From contig NC_134525.1 in the NCBI RefSeq assembly GCF_027942865.1, positions 371,501-435,500 on the forward strand: a stretch of DNA of 64,000 nt, read 5' to 3'. A program made the position numbers and the translations under genes. Below the pieces are notes generated by a model. That model searched no databases. It saw only the letters and a list, made by a program, of their open reading frames with translations, and was not told the DNA's origin. This document shows positions 1-11,385 of the stretch, in pieces (the stretch's first letter is position 1; every line of letters begins with the position of its first letter). This DNA is from Odontesthes bonariensis (lineage: Eukaryota; Chordata; Actinopteri; Atheriniformes; Atherinopsidae).

Positions 1-444
1 TTGCATCCTGTGGGACCGGCAGCCGGAGGGTTCTGGTTCTGGTCCTGGACCTTGATATCAATCAAGTAGCAAACCACCCCACATTTTCAAGAAAAATAAC
101 AAATCTTTCCCTGTGTCCTTATGCCGAAATCTTAGTTGTCCCACCACACATGCGGAGCTCTTCGCGCGCAGAAACCACAATTTAGAAGACAATTCCCCCC
201 CATGGGATATTCATGTTTAAGAAGAATTTATCTTGTCTTTTATTTGTTTGAATTAAATTCTCTGGACACTTATTTACTTTCCTTATGTGAGACTATGTGT
301 TTATACTTTACGTATCAGCATTCAATGTGACCAACAGTCATACTTGGATTTTTAATGATCAGAGGACATCTTAATTCAGACAACTTAATTTAGCTTGACC
401 AATGTGCAGAAATTTCACATATATTCATATATAAGAGGTTTTCT

Positions 445-865
445 GCTCACCTTATGTTCGGGCGCCTCGAATTGTCTGAAAAAAGGGTCCCCCTCGATCT
501 CCGAGTCTGCCATGGCAGGTCACGGCACCAAATTGTTAGATCGATTCTTTCAATGGAAGCTCAAGAACAAGCCGGAGGAATTTCAAGTTAAATGAAGTGT
601 TTATTGGTAGTCACACGTCAAAGGGTATCAGCGCTGGGCTCAGTGGAACAGAGCTCCCACAGGAAATCCGTCAAACTGAGCCTCGATTTCCGGGTATCTT
701 TTGCATTTATAGCCTCATAGGTTAGACTCACACTCGACCGAGTATGATTGGTCCAGGACCAGGACCAGAACTCCTGGGCCAGAACTCTGTCAGAATCTGA
801 TTTGAAGAACTGAATCTGTTCATATGTTTGGCTGTTTTTTACCTCTGTGATCAACACATCTGACA
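445..865 (-). mobile_element. BEL/Pao-like LTR with primer-binding site and leader exon, unit A
   Basis: On the minus strand a TG...CA block runs from about 865 to 534, containing a TATAAAT box and an AATAAA signal. It is followed by TTTGGTGCCGTGACC, which resembles LTR-retrotransposon primer-binding sites (529-518 region). An ATG at 513 then opens 21 acidic codons (MADSEIEGDPFF...) ending in AAG|GTGAGC, a good splice donor at 451/450. No second LTR, gag or pol was seen. LTR boundaries are inferred, and assignment to BEL/Pao rests on the PBS style only. Confidence 0.6.
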
Positions 866-1846
866 TTAAATTAATTAAATCATTGATGTTTGATTAGAAT
901 CTCGATTAAAAACACATTATTCACTCTGAAAATGACTTTTAATATGAACCCAGTCATCATTTCTTCTTTCTTTATTGACACCTGGACAGGTGTTGTGCAT
1001 GATTAACACAAGTCGTGGCACATCAGTGAGAAAACATGACTTTTAATGCAATAAAATGGTGTTTTGTTCCTTTACGTCTGACACTGAGCTTCTGTCACTG
1101 AAGCGTCAAAGTATGCTGAGGATGGAGGGAGCCCCGATTAAAGGCTTATATGTTTCCTCAGTGATTCAGTTACAGATCGATGCATCAAATAAAGAACAAC
1201 AAAGCTACAGGAAGTTGTAATAAAGTAAAGAGGCAGAAACTAAACTGAGACCAGGACTGAGGCAGGACAGAACAAAGACTACATCAGATTAATATAAAAC
1301 AAAGTCGATCAAAAGTCAAATAAAATAAAAATAAAAAAGTTAATGAAAACCACAGATCCTGTGAATCTGAGTCGCTGACTCGTCTTTTTTCTCTTTCATA
1401 GTCGCGGTTTTTCCCTTAAATCCCAGTTGTTTAATGTTTTCTAAAGATTCTAAAGAGACGAAGCCAAAGTCTGATGAGGTTCTTCTGGAAAGGGTTGAAC
1501 TCCTCAGATGTCGTTCTTGGTGAAGCTGTGGCCGAACCTCTGAACCACCGGAACCACAGGACAGAAGTGCTTCATCAGCAGTAGGTCCAACACCTCCGTC
1601 ACACCTCCGTCACACCTCCGTCACACCTCCGTCACACCTCCGGTCTGATCCAGCAGTCGCTGCCTTCTAATAGAGACGACACAAATAACGTAATTTATTC
1701 TGCAAACCCCTCGGCAGCTCTTTGACTGTTGGATCTGTTTGTTATTAGTCTGGTTAGGGTTAGGGTTACCCCAACCCAGCAGCAGTTTAAGGTTATTACT
1801 TACTCTGCACGGTGCTCAGTCACCGTCGCAGGAAGTTGAACTGAGC
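866..1846. other. Unit A spacer, no gene recognised
   Basis: AT-rich spacer without a recognisable exon. It holds four tandem copies of an 11-bp motif (ACCTCCGTCAC) near 1590-1640 and two TTAGGG repeats near 1755. The minus-strand stretch about 1600-1525 is open and ends in a stop, but I cannot match it to a family. The same spacer occurs at 5697-6689 and 11807-13119. Confidence 0.6.
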
Positions 1847-1967
1847 TCAGGGTCTGAATCTGGCTGCAGATTGGCTGTGATCAGTCAGGTCCAGCTCGGT
1901 CAGATGGGAGTTCAGAGCCGAGGCCAAAGAAGCCCGTCCTTCATCTGTAACCACACAGTCTTTCAAC
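1847..1967 (-). pseudogene. Decayed NLR leucine-rich-repeat exon, unit A
   Basis: After a CTTCAG acceptor the minus strand reads LKDCVVTDEG.ASLASALNS, typical of the last LRR exon of fish NLRC3-like genes. It then loses the second repeat and stops at 1849-1847 with no donor. Copies lie at 6690-6810 and 13120-13240 with the same damage, so the decay predates the duplication. Confidence 0.65.
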
Positions 1968-2145
1968 CTGAAGTCGGAGAGAGAAACAAAGATGGCCTCT
2001 GATCCTTATAAATGTTTTATGTGACTTTTATGACAGCAGCGCGGGTTGAACATTGACCAGAATAAGGAACTGTTTCCCCTTCGCTCATCAGAATCATGAA
2101 GCATCTGATCCGAGGTCTGATGAGGCAGCAGAAAGAGACGCCTAC

Positions 2146-2319
2146 CTCAGAGTCTTCAGTCTACAGTGTGGACTCCCCAGGAAACCACACAGCTGCTTCA
2201 CCCCCGAGTCCTGCAGGCGGTTCCTGCTCAGGTCCAGGTGTCTCAGGTGGGAGGGGTTGGACTCCAGAGCCGAGCCCAGAGGAGCACAGCTGATCTCTGA
2301 CAGGCTGCAGCAATCCAGA
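2146..2319 (-). CDS. NLR leucine-rich-repeat exon, unit A
   Basis: An intact 174-bp exon between TTTACAG| and |GTAGGC. It encodes two ribonuclease-inhibitor-type LRRs, with motifs [22 protein letters not shown] and [13 protein letters not shown]. It begins and ends in the same phase (one base completing a codon, two left over), so it can be skipped or multiplied without a frame change, as in fish NLRC3-like genes. Same strand as the NACHT exon at 28767-30594. Whether it is still spliced into that gene, across the transposons between, cannot be told from sequence. Confidence 0.8.
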
Positions 2320-2360
2320 CTGTAAATACAAAGAAAACAAGTTAACACGAAGGCTGACAG

Positions 2361-2407
2361 CACAGGGTCCTGGGGTTCTGCACAGGGTCCTTGGGTTCTG
2401 CACAGGA
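2361..2407. repeat. 20-bp minisatellite, unit A (about 2 copies)
   Basis: GGGTTCTGCACAGGGTCCTT repeated about twice, beside the LRR exon. Units B and C have about 15 and 19 copies at the same place. Confidence 0.9.
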
Positions 2408-2526
2408 AACATTTCAGCCTGACAACATTCAAGGGGCGGAGCTACCAAACACCAAACACCTCCGTCAGATGTGTTGTTATAGAACCCAGAACAGACCCAG
2501 CTGAGGAGAAGGAGCTGAAATGGTTA

Positions 2527-2697
2527 CAGGAACTGAGGGCCGTGGTCCCAAGTTCCCGAGGGCCGTGGTCCCTAGTTCCCGAGGGCTGTGGTCACTAGTT
2601 CCCGAGGGCCGTGGTCACTAGTTCCCGAGGGCTGTGGTCACTAGTTCCCGAGGGCTGTGGTCACTAGTTCCCGAGGGCCGTGGTCCCTAGTTCCTTT
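2527..2697. repeat. 23-bp minisatellite, unit A (about 7 copies)
   Basis: Tandem units of the form GAGGGCCGTGGTC(A/C)C plus TAGTTCCC. The unit B and C versions are at 7664-8050 (about 17) and 14167-14302 (about 6). Confidence 0.9.
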
Positions 2698-2940
2698 ATG
2701 TCCGATTGCGGGAAAAAACGGCCCTATTCCTGAAAAGGTTATAGGAACTGCCATAGGTGGGAATGCACCTAATGAACCTAAAACCTGGAGCTCCTTCTCA
2801 GTCTGTGCAAATGTTTCTGGACTTTTTGAGCCCCTTGTTTGTCCTTTCTACCTGGACTCTGGGCACACCCGGCGTCAAGAGGGGGCGTGAGGGGGGCGTC
2901 GCCCCCTCAGGCGGACTGTCCCGCCCCCTCAGTCAAAATG

Positions 2941-3002
2941 TTCAATTTAATTAAATTTCAATTCATTTTTATTTATATTGCGCCAAATGTTGTATTTTCT
3001 TT
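2941..3002 (-). mobile_element. L2-like LINE/SINE 3' tail fragment (inverted), unit A
   Basis: On the minus strand this reads AACATTTGGCGCAATATAAA followed by AATTGAATTGAAA-like repeats. That resembles the 3' end of the full LINE at about 20110-20155. It is a short inverted tail only. Copies are at 8296-8357 and 14548-14609. Confidence 0.6.
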
Positions 3003-3168
3003 AAAAAAAAAAAAAGTTTTTAGTCTATGGTGTGTTAAAAACAACAGAAAACTCCACTGACTTGTTCAAACCAAAATTAACAGCCTGGGTAAAAAAAAAG
3101 TTGTGCAATTCCAAATTCCGAGTTGTCCTTGAACTTGAAGCGTTCATCGAATCATAGCGTGATAAGTT

Positions 3169-3325
3169 ATGCCGTCAGACGTCAGCGCATCATCCCGCCA
3201 CAAACAACAACCAACAAAGAACAAAGCACAAGCTAGCAGCTATACGATGGATATTCGCAAATGGATGAAAAAGCCAGTTTCTACACTTTCGGCGGCATCC
3301 CCGCCACCTGGCAGCAACCAGACCA
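3169..3325 (+). pseudogene. ZMYM1-like hAT gene, first exon fragment, unit A
   Basis: The frame contains MDIRKWMKKPVS, the kind of N-terminus seen in ZMYM1-like proteins derived from hAT transposases. After about 50 codons it is replaced by the 48-bp array. Unit C (14776-15048) shows what appears to be the original continuation. The exon is present in all three units but leads into hAT coding sequence only beyond unit C. Confidence 0.5.
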
Positions 3326-4070
3326 AGACCAGGAGCCAGATACAGATACCGAAATTAAACCAGAACCGGACCAGGAGTCCGGTACAGAGACCGAAATTAA
3401 ACCAGAACTGGACCAGGACCAGGAGCCCGGTACAGGGACCGAAATTAATCCAGAACCGGACCAGGACCAGGAGCCCGGTACAGGGACCGAAATTAAACCA
3501 GAACCGGACCGGGACCAGGACCAGGACCAGGACCAGGACCAGGACCATGACCACGAGCCCGGTACAGAGACCGAAATTAAACCAGAACCGGACCAGGACC
3601 AGGAGCCCGATACAGAGACCGAATTTAATCCAGAACCGGACCAGGACCAGGAGCCCGGTACAGAGACCAAAATTAAACCAGAACCAGACCAGGACCAGGA
3701 ACCTGGTACAGAGACCGAAATTAAACCAGAACCAGAACCAGACCAGGACCAGGACCAGGAGCCCGGTACAGAGACCGAAATTAAACCAGAACGGGACCAG
3801 GACCAGGACCAGGACCAGGACCAGGACCAGGACCAGGAGCCCGGTACAGAGACCGAAATTAAACCAGAACCGGACCAGGACCAGGAACCCGGTACAGAGA
3901 CCGAAATTAAACCAGAACCGGACCAGGACCAGGAACCCGGTACAGAGACCGAAATTAAACCAGAACCGGACCGGGACCAGGACCAGGACCAGGAGCCCGG
4001 TACAGAGACCGAAATTAAACCAGAACCGGACCGGGACCAGGACCAGGACCAGGAGCCCGGTACAGAGATC
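3326..4070 (+). repeat. 48-bp coding-like minisatellite, unit A
   Basis: About 15 units of 48 bp, each with an inner 6-bp GACCAG repeat of varying number. One frame reads GTETEIKPEPDQDQEP over and over. Because 48 and 6 are multiples of three and the unit has no stops, several frames stay open on both strands (330 and 292 codons on plus, 310 on minus). I treat this as a VNTR inside a dead hAT gene, not as a protein gene. Confidence 0.9.
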
Positions 4071-4831
4071 AGCTGTAGGGAAGCTGAGGCTGCAGAGAGC
4101 TGCCAGCAGGGAGAGGCAGAGGGGGAGGCGGCGGTGTGACATCATCACCCCAATTCTGTGACGACTCGCCACGCTTGAGTCAGGTCAACCACCACAGAAG
4201 AAGAAGGAAACGTCCGTCTGCTGTGATTGGATGGCAGCTGGGAGGTGGGAGGTGGGAGGGGGCTGTGGCTGAGGCCTGCCAGAGCCAATCAGGGATCTGT
4301 GAGAAAGGTTCTGGTTCTGGAGGAGTTTCATCAGGGCCCGTTTTCTGCCCCCTGCTGGTGAAAATCCTCCCCTGCAGCTTTGCTTTGTTTATTTATTTAT
4401 TCACACTAGTCGTAAACAATCAGATCAGTTTCATCCAGAAACCCAACCAGAACCGATCCAGTAACCTGCCCTCTGATTCGTGGAGAGATTTTTAAATGAG
4501 CGAATCGTAAATCTGAGGCGGCGTTTATGAGCCGCCACGTTTGTAAATCTGACGTCCGGTTGTTGCTTTGGCTTAAAGTTTTTTAAGAATCTGTAAAAAA
4601 AAAAAGTGATTTTATTGTTAAATGAGTAACCGCCAAGGGGCGGGACTCTCTGGGCCAATGGGCGATAGATGCTTTATATATCAATCTGTATTATTGTGAC
4701 TGCCCATGAGGACTCTGGGAAATGTAGTAGTTTAAGAGAGTTCCTGTAACCATGTTCCTGTGCTGTGAAGAGGACAAATTAAAGCTGCTGATTTTCCTGC
4801 TGATGCCTCCAGACGTTCTGTTTGGGTCAGG
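4071..4831 (+). promoter_or_regulatory. Unit A right end: CCAAT/TATA-bearing segment
   Basis: Unique sequence between the 48-bp array and the next unit, repeated at 10181-10941. Near 4635-4680 it has a GC-box-like GGGGCGGGACT, a CCAAT motif and TTTATATATC, then an ATTAAA signal near 4779. That order would suit an LTR or small promoter, but I found no matching second LTR and no gene starting here. Confidence 0.25.
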
Positions 4832-5275
4832 TTGCATCCTGTGGGACCGGCAGCCGGAGGGTTCTGGTTCTGGTCCTGGACCTTGATATCAATCAAGTAG
4901 CAAACCACCCCACATTTTCAAGAAAAATAACAAATCTTTCCCTGTGTCCTTATGCCGAAATCTTAGTCGTCCCACCACACATGCGGAGCTCTTCGCGCGC
5001 AGAAACCACAATTTAGAAGACAATTCCCCCCCATGGGATATTCATGTTTAAGATGAATTTATCTTGTCTTTTATTTGTTTGAATTAAATTCTCTGGACAC
5101 TTATTTACTTTCCTTATGTGAGACTATGTGTTTATACTTTACGTATCAGCATTCAATGTGACCAACAGTCATACTTGGATTTTTAATGATCAGAGGACAT
5201 CTTAATTCAGACAACTTAATTTAGCTTGACCAATGTGCAGAAATTTCACATATATTCATATATAAGAGGTTTTCT

Positions 5276-5696
5276 GCTCACCTTATGTTCGGGCGCCTCG
5301 AATTGTCTGAAAAAAGGGTCCCCCTCGATCTCCGAGTCTGCCATGGCAGGTCACGGCACCAAATTGTTAGATCGATTCTTTCAATGGAAGCTCAAGAACA
5401 AGCCGGAGGAATTTCAAGTTAAATGAAGTGTTTATTGGTAGTCACACGTCAAAGGGTATCAGCGCTGGGCTCAGTGGAACAGAGCTCCCACAGGAAATCC
5501 GTCAAACTGAGCCTCGATTTCCGGGTATCTTTTGCATTTATAGCCTCATAGGTTAGACTCACACTCGACCGAGTATGATTGGTCCAGGACCAGGACCAGA
5601 ACTCCTGGGCCAGAACTCTGTCAGAATCTGATTTGAAGAACTGAATCTGTTCATATGTTTGGCTGTTTTTTACCTCTGTGATCAACACATCTGACA
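5276..5696 (-). mobile_element. BEL-like LTR, PBS and leader exon, unit B
   Basis: This copies the unit A element at an offset of 4831, with the same TATA box, polyadenylation signal, PBS-like stretch and leader ATG. The LTR is about 5365-5696. Confidence 0.6.
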
Positions 5697-6689
5697 TTAA
5701 ATTAATTAAATCATTGATGTTTGATTAGAATCTCGATTAAAAACACATTATTCACTCTGAAAATGACTTTTAATATGAACCCAGTCATCATTTCTTCTTT
5801 CTTTATTGACACCTGGACAGGTGTTGTGCATGATTAACACAAGTCGTGGCACATCAGTGAGAAAACATGACTTTTAATGCAATAAAATGGTGTTTTGTTC
5901 CTTTACGTCTGACACTGAGCTTCTGTCACTGAAGCGTCAAAGTATGCTGAGGATGGAGGGAGCCCCGATTAAAGGCTTATATGTTTCCTCAGTGATTCAG
6001 TTACAGATCGATGCATCAAATAAAGAACAACAAAGCTACAGGAAGTTGTAATAAAGTAAAGAGGCAGAAACTAAACTGAGACCAGGACTGAGGCAGGACA
6101 GAACAAAGACTACATCAGATTAATATAAAACAAAGTCGATCAAAAGTCAAATAAAATAAAAATAAAAAAGTTAATGAAAACCACAGATCCTGTGAATCTG
6201 AGTCGCTGACTCGTCTTTTTTCTCTTTCATAGTCGCGGTTTTTCCCTTAAATCCCAGTTGTTTAATGTTTTCTAAAGATTCTAAAGAGACGAAGCCAAAG
6301 TCTGATGAGGTTCTTCTGGAAAGGGTTGAACTCCTCAGATGTCGTTCTTGGTGAAGCTGTGGCCGAACCTCTGAACCACCGGAACCACAGGACAGAAGTG
6401 CTTCATCAGCAGTAGGTCCAACACCTCCGTCACACCTCCGTCACACCTCCGTCACACCTCCGTCACACCTCCGGTCTGATCCAGCAGTCGCTGCCTTCTA
6501 ATAGAGACGACACAAATAACGTAATTTATTCTGCAAACCCCTCGGCAGCTCTTTGACTGTTGGATCTGTTTGTTATTAGTCTGGTTAGGGTTAGGGTTAG
6601 GGTTAGGGTTACCCCAACCCAGCAGCAGTTTAAGGTTACTACTTACTCTGCACGGTGCTCAGTCACCGTCGCAGGAAGTTGAACTGAGC

Positions 6690-6810
6690 TCAGGGTCTGA
6701 ATCTGGCTGCAGATTGGCTGTGATCAGTCAGGTCCAGCTCGGTCAGATGGGAGTTCAGAGCCGAGGCCAAAGAAGCCCGTCCTTCATCTGTAACCACACA
6801 GTCTTTCAAC
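6690..6810 (-). pseudogene. Decayed NLR LRR exon, unit B
   Basis: Duplicate of the decayed exon at 1847-1967, with the same acceptor and the same early stop. Confidence 0.65.
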
Positions 6811-6988
6811 CTGAAGTCGGAGAGAGAAACAAAGATGGCCTCTGATCCTTATAAATGTTTTATGTGACTTTTATGACAGCAGCGCGGGTTGAACATTGAC
6901 CAGAATAAGGAACTGTTTCCCCTTCGCTCATCAGAATCATGAAGCATCTGATCCGAGGTCTGATGAGGCAGCAGAAAGAGACGCCTAC

Positions 6989-7162
6989 CTCAGAGTCTTC
7001 AGTCTACAGTGTGGACTCCCCAGGAAACCACACAGCTGCTTCACCCCCGAGTCCTGCAGGCGGTTCCTGCTCAGGTCCAGGTGTCTCAGGTGGGAGGGGT
7101 TGGACTCCAGAGCCGAGCCCAGAGGAGCACAGCTGATCTCTGACAGGCTGCAGCAATCCAGA
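6989..7162 (-). CDS. NLR leucine-rich-repeat exon, unit B
   Basis: Identical in structure to the unit A exon: 174 bp, both splice sites intact, open frame. Confidence 0.8.
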
Positions 7163-7204
7163 CTGTAAATACAAAGAAAACAAGTTAACACGAAGGCTGA
7201 CACC

Positions 7205-7510
7205 ACAGGATCCTGGGGTTCTGTACAGGGTCCTTGGGTTCTGCACAGGGTCCTTGGGTTCTGCACAGGGTCCTTGGGTTCTGCACAGGGTCCTGGGGTT
7301 CTGCACAGGGTCCTGGGGTTCTGCACAGGGTCCTTGGGTTCTGCACAGGGTCCTGGGGTTCTGCACAGGGTCCTTGGGTTTTGCACAGGGTCCTGGGGTT
7401 CTGCACAGGGTCCTGAGGTTCTGCACAGGGTCCTTGGGTTCTGCACAGGGTCCTGGGGTTCTGCACAGGGTCCTGGGGTTCTGCACAGGGTCCTGGGGTT
7501 CTGCACAGGA
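7205..7510. repeat. 20-bp minisatellite, unit B (about 15 copies)
   Basis: Expanded form of the GGGTTCTGCACAGGGTCCTT array, with T/G variation at one position. Long open frames on both strands here arise only because the repeat lacks stop codons. Confidence 0.95.
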
Positions 7511-7663
7511 AACATTTCAGCCTGACAACATTCAAGGGGCGGGGCTACCAACCACCAAGGGGCGGAGCTACCAAACACCAAACACCTCCGTCAGATGTGT
7601 TGTTATAGAACCCAGAACAGACCCAGCTGAGGAGAAGGAGCTCAAATGGTTACAGGAACTGAG

Positions 7664-8050
7664 GGCCGTGGTCCCTAGTTCCCGAGGGCCGTGGTCACTA
7701 GTTCCCGAGGGCCGTGGTCCCTAGTTCCCGAGGGCCGTGGTCCCTAGTTCCCGAGGGCTGTGGTCACTAGTTCCCGAGGGCCGTGGTCCCTAGTTCCCGA
7801 GGGCCGTGGTCACTAGTTCCCGAGGGCCGTGGTCACTAGTTCCCGAGGGCCGTGGTCACTAGTTCCCGAGGGCCGTGGTCCCTAGTTCCCGAGGGCCGTG
7901 GTCCCTAGTTCCCGAGGGCCGTGGTCACTAGTTCCCGAGGGCCGTGGTCACTAGTTCCCGAGGGCTGTGGTCACTAGTTCCCGAGGGCCGTGGTCCCTAG
8001 TTCCCGAGGGCCGTGGTCCCTAGTTCCCGAGGGCCATTGTCCCTAGTTCC
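7664..8050. repeat. 23-bp minisatellite, unit B (about 17 copies)
   Basis: Expanded 23-bp GAGGGCCGTGGTC-type array, with two interspersed unit variants (CACTAG and CCCTAG). Confidence 0.9.
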
Positions 8051-8524
8051 TTTATGTCCGATTGCGGGAAAAAAACGGCCCTATTCCTGAAAAGGTTATA
8101 GGAACTGCCATAGGTGGGAATGCACCTAATGAACCTAAAACCTGGAGCTCCTTCTCAGTCTGTGCAAATGTTTCTGGACTTTTTGAGCCCCTTGTTTGTC
8201 CTTTCTACCTGGACTCTGGGCACACCCGGCGTCAAGAGGGGGCGTGAGGGGGGCGTCGCCCCCTCAGGCGGACTGTCCCGCCCCCTCAGTCAAAATGTTC
8301 AATTTAATTAAATTTCAATTCATTTTTATTTATATTGCGCCAAATGTTGTATTTTCTTTAAAAAAAAAAAAGTTTTTAGTCTATGGTGTGTTGAAAACAA
8401 CAGAAAACTCCACTGACTTGTTCAAACCAAAATTAACAGCCTGGGTAAAAGAAAAGTTGTGCAATTCCAAATTCCGAGTTGTCCTTGAACTTGAAGTGTT
8501 CATCGAATCATAGCGTGATACGTT

Positions 8525-8681
8525 ATGCCGTCAGACGTCAGCGCATCATCCCGCCACAAACAACAACCAACAAAGAACAAAGCACAAGCTAGCAGCTATA
8601 CGATGGATATTCGCAAATGGATGAAAAAGCCAGTTTCTACACTTTCGGCGGCATCCCCGCCACCTGGCAGCAACCAGACCA
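8525..8681 (+). pseudogene. ZMYM1-like hAT gene, first exon fragment, unit B
   Basis: Same MDIRKWMKKPVS-type start as in unit A, again running into the 48-bp array. Confidence 0.5.
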
Positions 8682-10180
8682 AGACCAGGAGCCAGATACA
8701 GATACCGAAATTAAACCAGAACTGGACCAGGACCAGGAGCCCGGTACAGGGACCGAAATTAAACCAGAACCGGACCGGGACCAGGACCAGAACTGGACCA
8801 TGACCACGAGCCCGGTATAGAGACCGAAATTAAACCAGAACCGGACCAGGACCAGGAGCCCGGTACAGAGACCGAAATTAAACCAGAACCAGATCAGGAC
8901 CAGGAGCCCGGTACAGGGACCGAAGTTAAACCAGAAACGGACCAGGACCAGGACCAGGAGCCCGGTACAGAGACCGAAATTAAACCAGAACGGGACCAGG
9001 ACCAGGACCAGGAGCCCGGTACAGAGACCAAAATTAAACCAGAACCAGACCAGGACCAGGAACCTGGTACAGAGACCGAAATTAAACCAGAACCAGAACC
9101 AGACCAGGACCAGGACCAGGAGCCCGGTACAGAGACCGAAATTAAACCAGAACGGGACCAGGACCAGGACCAGGACCAGGAGCCCGGTACAGAGACCGAA
9201 ATTAAACCAGAACCGGACCAGGACCAGGAACCCGGTACAGAGACCGAAATTAAACCAGAACCGGACCAGGACCAGGAACCCGGTACAGAGACCGAAATTA
9301 AACCAGAACCAGAACCAGACCAGGACCAGGACCAGGAGCCCGGTACAGAGACCGAAATTAAACCAGAACCGGATCAGGACCAGGAGCCCGATACAGAGAC
9401 CGAATTTAATCCAGAACCAGACCAGGACCAGGAGCCCGGTACAGAGACCAAAATTAAACCAGAACCAGACCAGGACCAGGAACCTGGTACAGAGACCGAA
9501 ATTAAACCAGAACCAGAACCAGACCAGGACCAGGACCAGGAGCCCGGTACAGAGACCGAAATTAAACCAGAACCGGATCAGGACCAGGAGCCCGATACAG
9601 AGACCGAATTTAATCCAGAACCAGACCAGGACCAGGAGCCCGGTACAGAGACCAAAATTAAACCAGAACCAGACCAGGACCAGGAACCTGGTACAGAGAC
9701 CGAAATTAAACCAGAACCAGAACCAGACCAGGACCAGGACCAGGAGCCCGGTACAGAGACCGAAATTAAACCAGAACGGGACCAGGACCAGGACCAGGAC
9801 CAGGAGCCCGGTACAGAGACCGAAATTAAACCAGAACCGGACCAGGACCAGGAGCCCGGTACAGAGACCGAAATTAAACCAGAACCGGACCAGGACCAGG
9901 AACCCGGTACAGAGACCGAAATTAAACCAGAACCGGACCGGGACCAGGAGCCCGGTACAGAGACCGAAATTAAACCAGAACGGGACCAGGACCAGGACCA
10001 GGACCAGGAGCCCGGTACAGAGACCGAAATTAAACCAGAACCGGACCAGGACCAGGAGCCCGGTACAGAGACCGAAATTAAACCAGAACCGGACCAGGAC
10101 CAGGAACCCGGTACAGAGACCGAAATTAAACCAGAACCGGACCGGGACCAGGACCAGGACCAGGAGCCCGGTACAGAGAT
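8682..10180 (+). repeat. 48-bp coding-like minisatellite, unit B (about 30 copies)
   Basis: Twice the length of the unit A array, with larger blocks (about 240 bp) repeated inside it, for example near 9370 and 9570. A 548-codon minus-strand open frame crosses it and is a by-product of the stop-free repeat. Confidence 0.9.
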
Positions 10181-10941
10181 CAGCTGTAGGGAAGCTGAGG
10201 CTGCAGAGAGCTGCCAGCAGGGAGAGGCAGAGGGGGAGGCGGCGGTGTGACATCATCACCCCAATTCTGTGACGACTCGCCACGCTTGAGTCAGGTCAAC
10301 CACCACAGAAGAAGAAGGAAACGTCCGTCTGCTGTGATTGGATGGCAGCTGGGAGGTGGGAGGTGGGAGGGGGCTGTGGCTGAGGCCTGCCAGAGCCAAT
10401 CAGGGATCTGTGAGAAAGGTTCTGGTTCTGGAGGAGTTTCATCAGGGCCCGTTTTCTGCCCCCTGCTGGTGAAAATCCTCCCCTGCAGCTTTGCTTTGTT
10501 TATTTATTTATTCACACTAGTCGTAAACAATCAGATCAGTTTCATCCAGAAACCCAACCAGAACCGATCCAGTAACCTGCCCTCTGATTCGTGGAGAGAT
10601 TTTTAAATGAGCGAATCGTAAATCTGAGGCGGCGTTTATGAGCCGCCACGTTTGTAAATCTGACGTCCGGTTGTTGCTTTGGCTTAAAGTTTTTTAAGAA
10701 TCTGTTAAAAAAAAAGTGATTTTATTGTTAAACGAGTAACCGCCAAGGGGCGGGACTCTCTGGGCCAATGGGCGATAGATGCTTTATATATCAATCTGTA
10801 TTATTGTGACTGCCCATGAGGACTCTGGGAAATGTAGTAGTTTAAGAGAGTTCCTGTAACCATGTTCCTGTGCTGTGAAGAGGACAAATTAAAGCTGCTG
10901 ATTTTCCTGCTGATGCCTCCAGACGTTCTGTTTGGGTCAGG
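10181..10941 (+). promoter_or_regulatory. Unit B right end: CCAAT/TATA-bearing segment
   Basis: Near-identical copy of 4071-4831, including the CCAAT and TATATA motifs. No gene was recognised. Confidence 0.25.
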
Positions 10942-11385
10942 TTGCATCCTGTGGGACCGGCAGCCGGAGGGTTCTGGTTCTGGTCCTGGACCTTGATATC
11001 AATCAAGTAGCAAACCACCCCACATTTTCAAGAAAAATAACAAATCTTTCCCTGTGTCCTTATGCCGAAATCTTAGTCGTCCCACCACACATGCGGAGCT
11101 CTTCGCGCGCAGAAACCACAATTTAGAAGACAATTCCCCCCCATGGGATATTCATGTTTAAGATGAATTTATCTTGTCTTTTATTTGTTTGAATTAAATT
11201 CTCTGGACACTTATTTACTTTCCTTATGTGAGACTATGTGTTTATACTTTACGTATCAGCATTCAATGTGACCAACAGTCATACTTGGATTTTTAATGAT
11301 CAGAGGACATTTTAATTCAGACAACTTAATTTAGCTTGACCAATGTGCAGAAATTTCACATATATTCATATATAAGAGGTTTTCT

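Larger units (their letters stand above)
1..4831. repeat. Segmental duplication unit A (left-truncated)
   Basis: This is the first of three near-identical tandem units. Its opening bases recur at 4832 and 10942, giving offsets of 4831 and 6110. Order inside: BEL-like LTR (minus), AT-rich spacer, decayed LRR exon (minus), intact LRR exon (minus), 20-bp and 23-bp minisatellites, an inverted LINE tail, the first exon of a ZMYM1-like hAT gene (plus), a 48-bp array, and a CCAAT/TATA-bearing segment. Non-repeat sequence is almost identical between units, so the duplication is recent or the copies are homogenised. The true left edge lies outside the window. Confidence 0.95.
4832..10941. repeat. Segmental duplication unit B (complete)
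   Basis: This is the complete middle unit, about 6.1 kb. It is longer than unit A mainly because its 20-bp, 23-bp and 48-bp minisatellites are larger. It also has four TTAGGG repeats near 6583 where unit A has two near 1755. Confidence 0.95.

Noticed and set aside
395-595. 66-codon plus-strand frame conserved in all three units
   Set aside because: Antisense to the LTR end, PBS and leader exon. Its conservation is explained by the segmental duplication.
618-866. 82-codon minus-strand frame conserved in all units
   Set aside because: It lies inside the LTR across its TATA region. It has no family match and is explained as non-coding LTR sequence.
1750-1775. TTAGGG repeats as a true chromosome end
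   Set aside because: Only two to four units, internal to a duplicated intron, with unique sequence on both sides.
7205-8050. Regular short repeats as a CRISPR array
   Set aside because: The repeats are head-to-tail with no unique spacers, in a vertebrate context: ordinary minisatellites.
8637-10283. 548-codon minus-strand frame (LVLVRFWFNFGLCTG repeats)
   Set aside because: Antisense of the 48-bp minisatellite. Other frames on both strands are also open, and no conserved domain is present.
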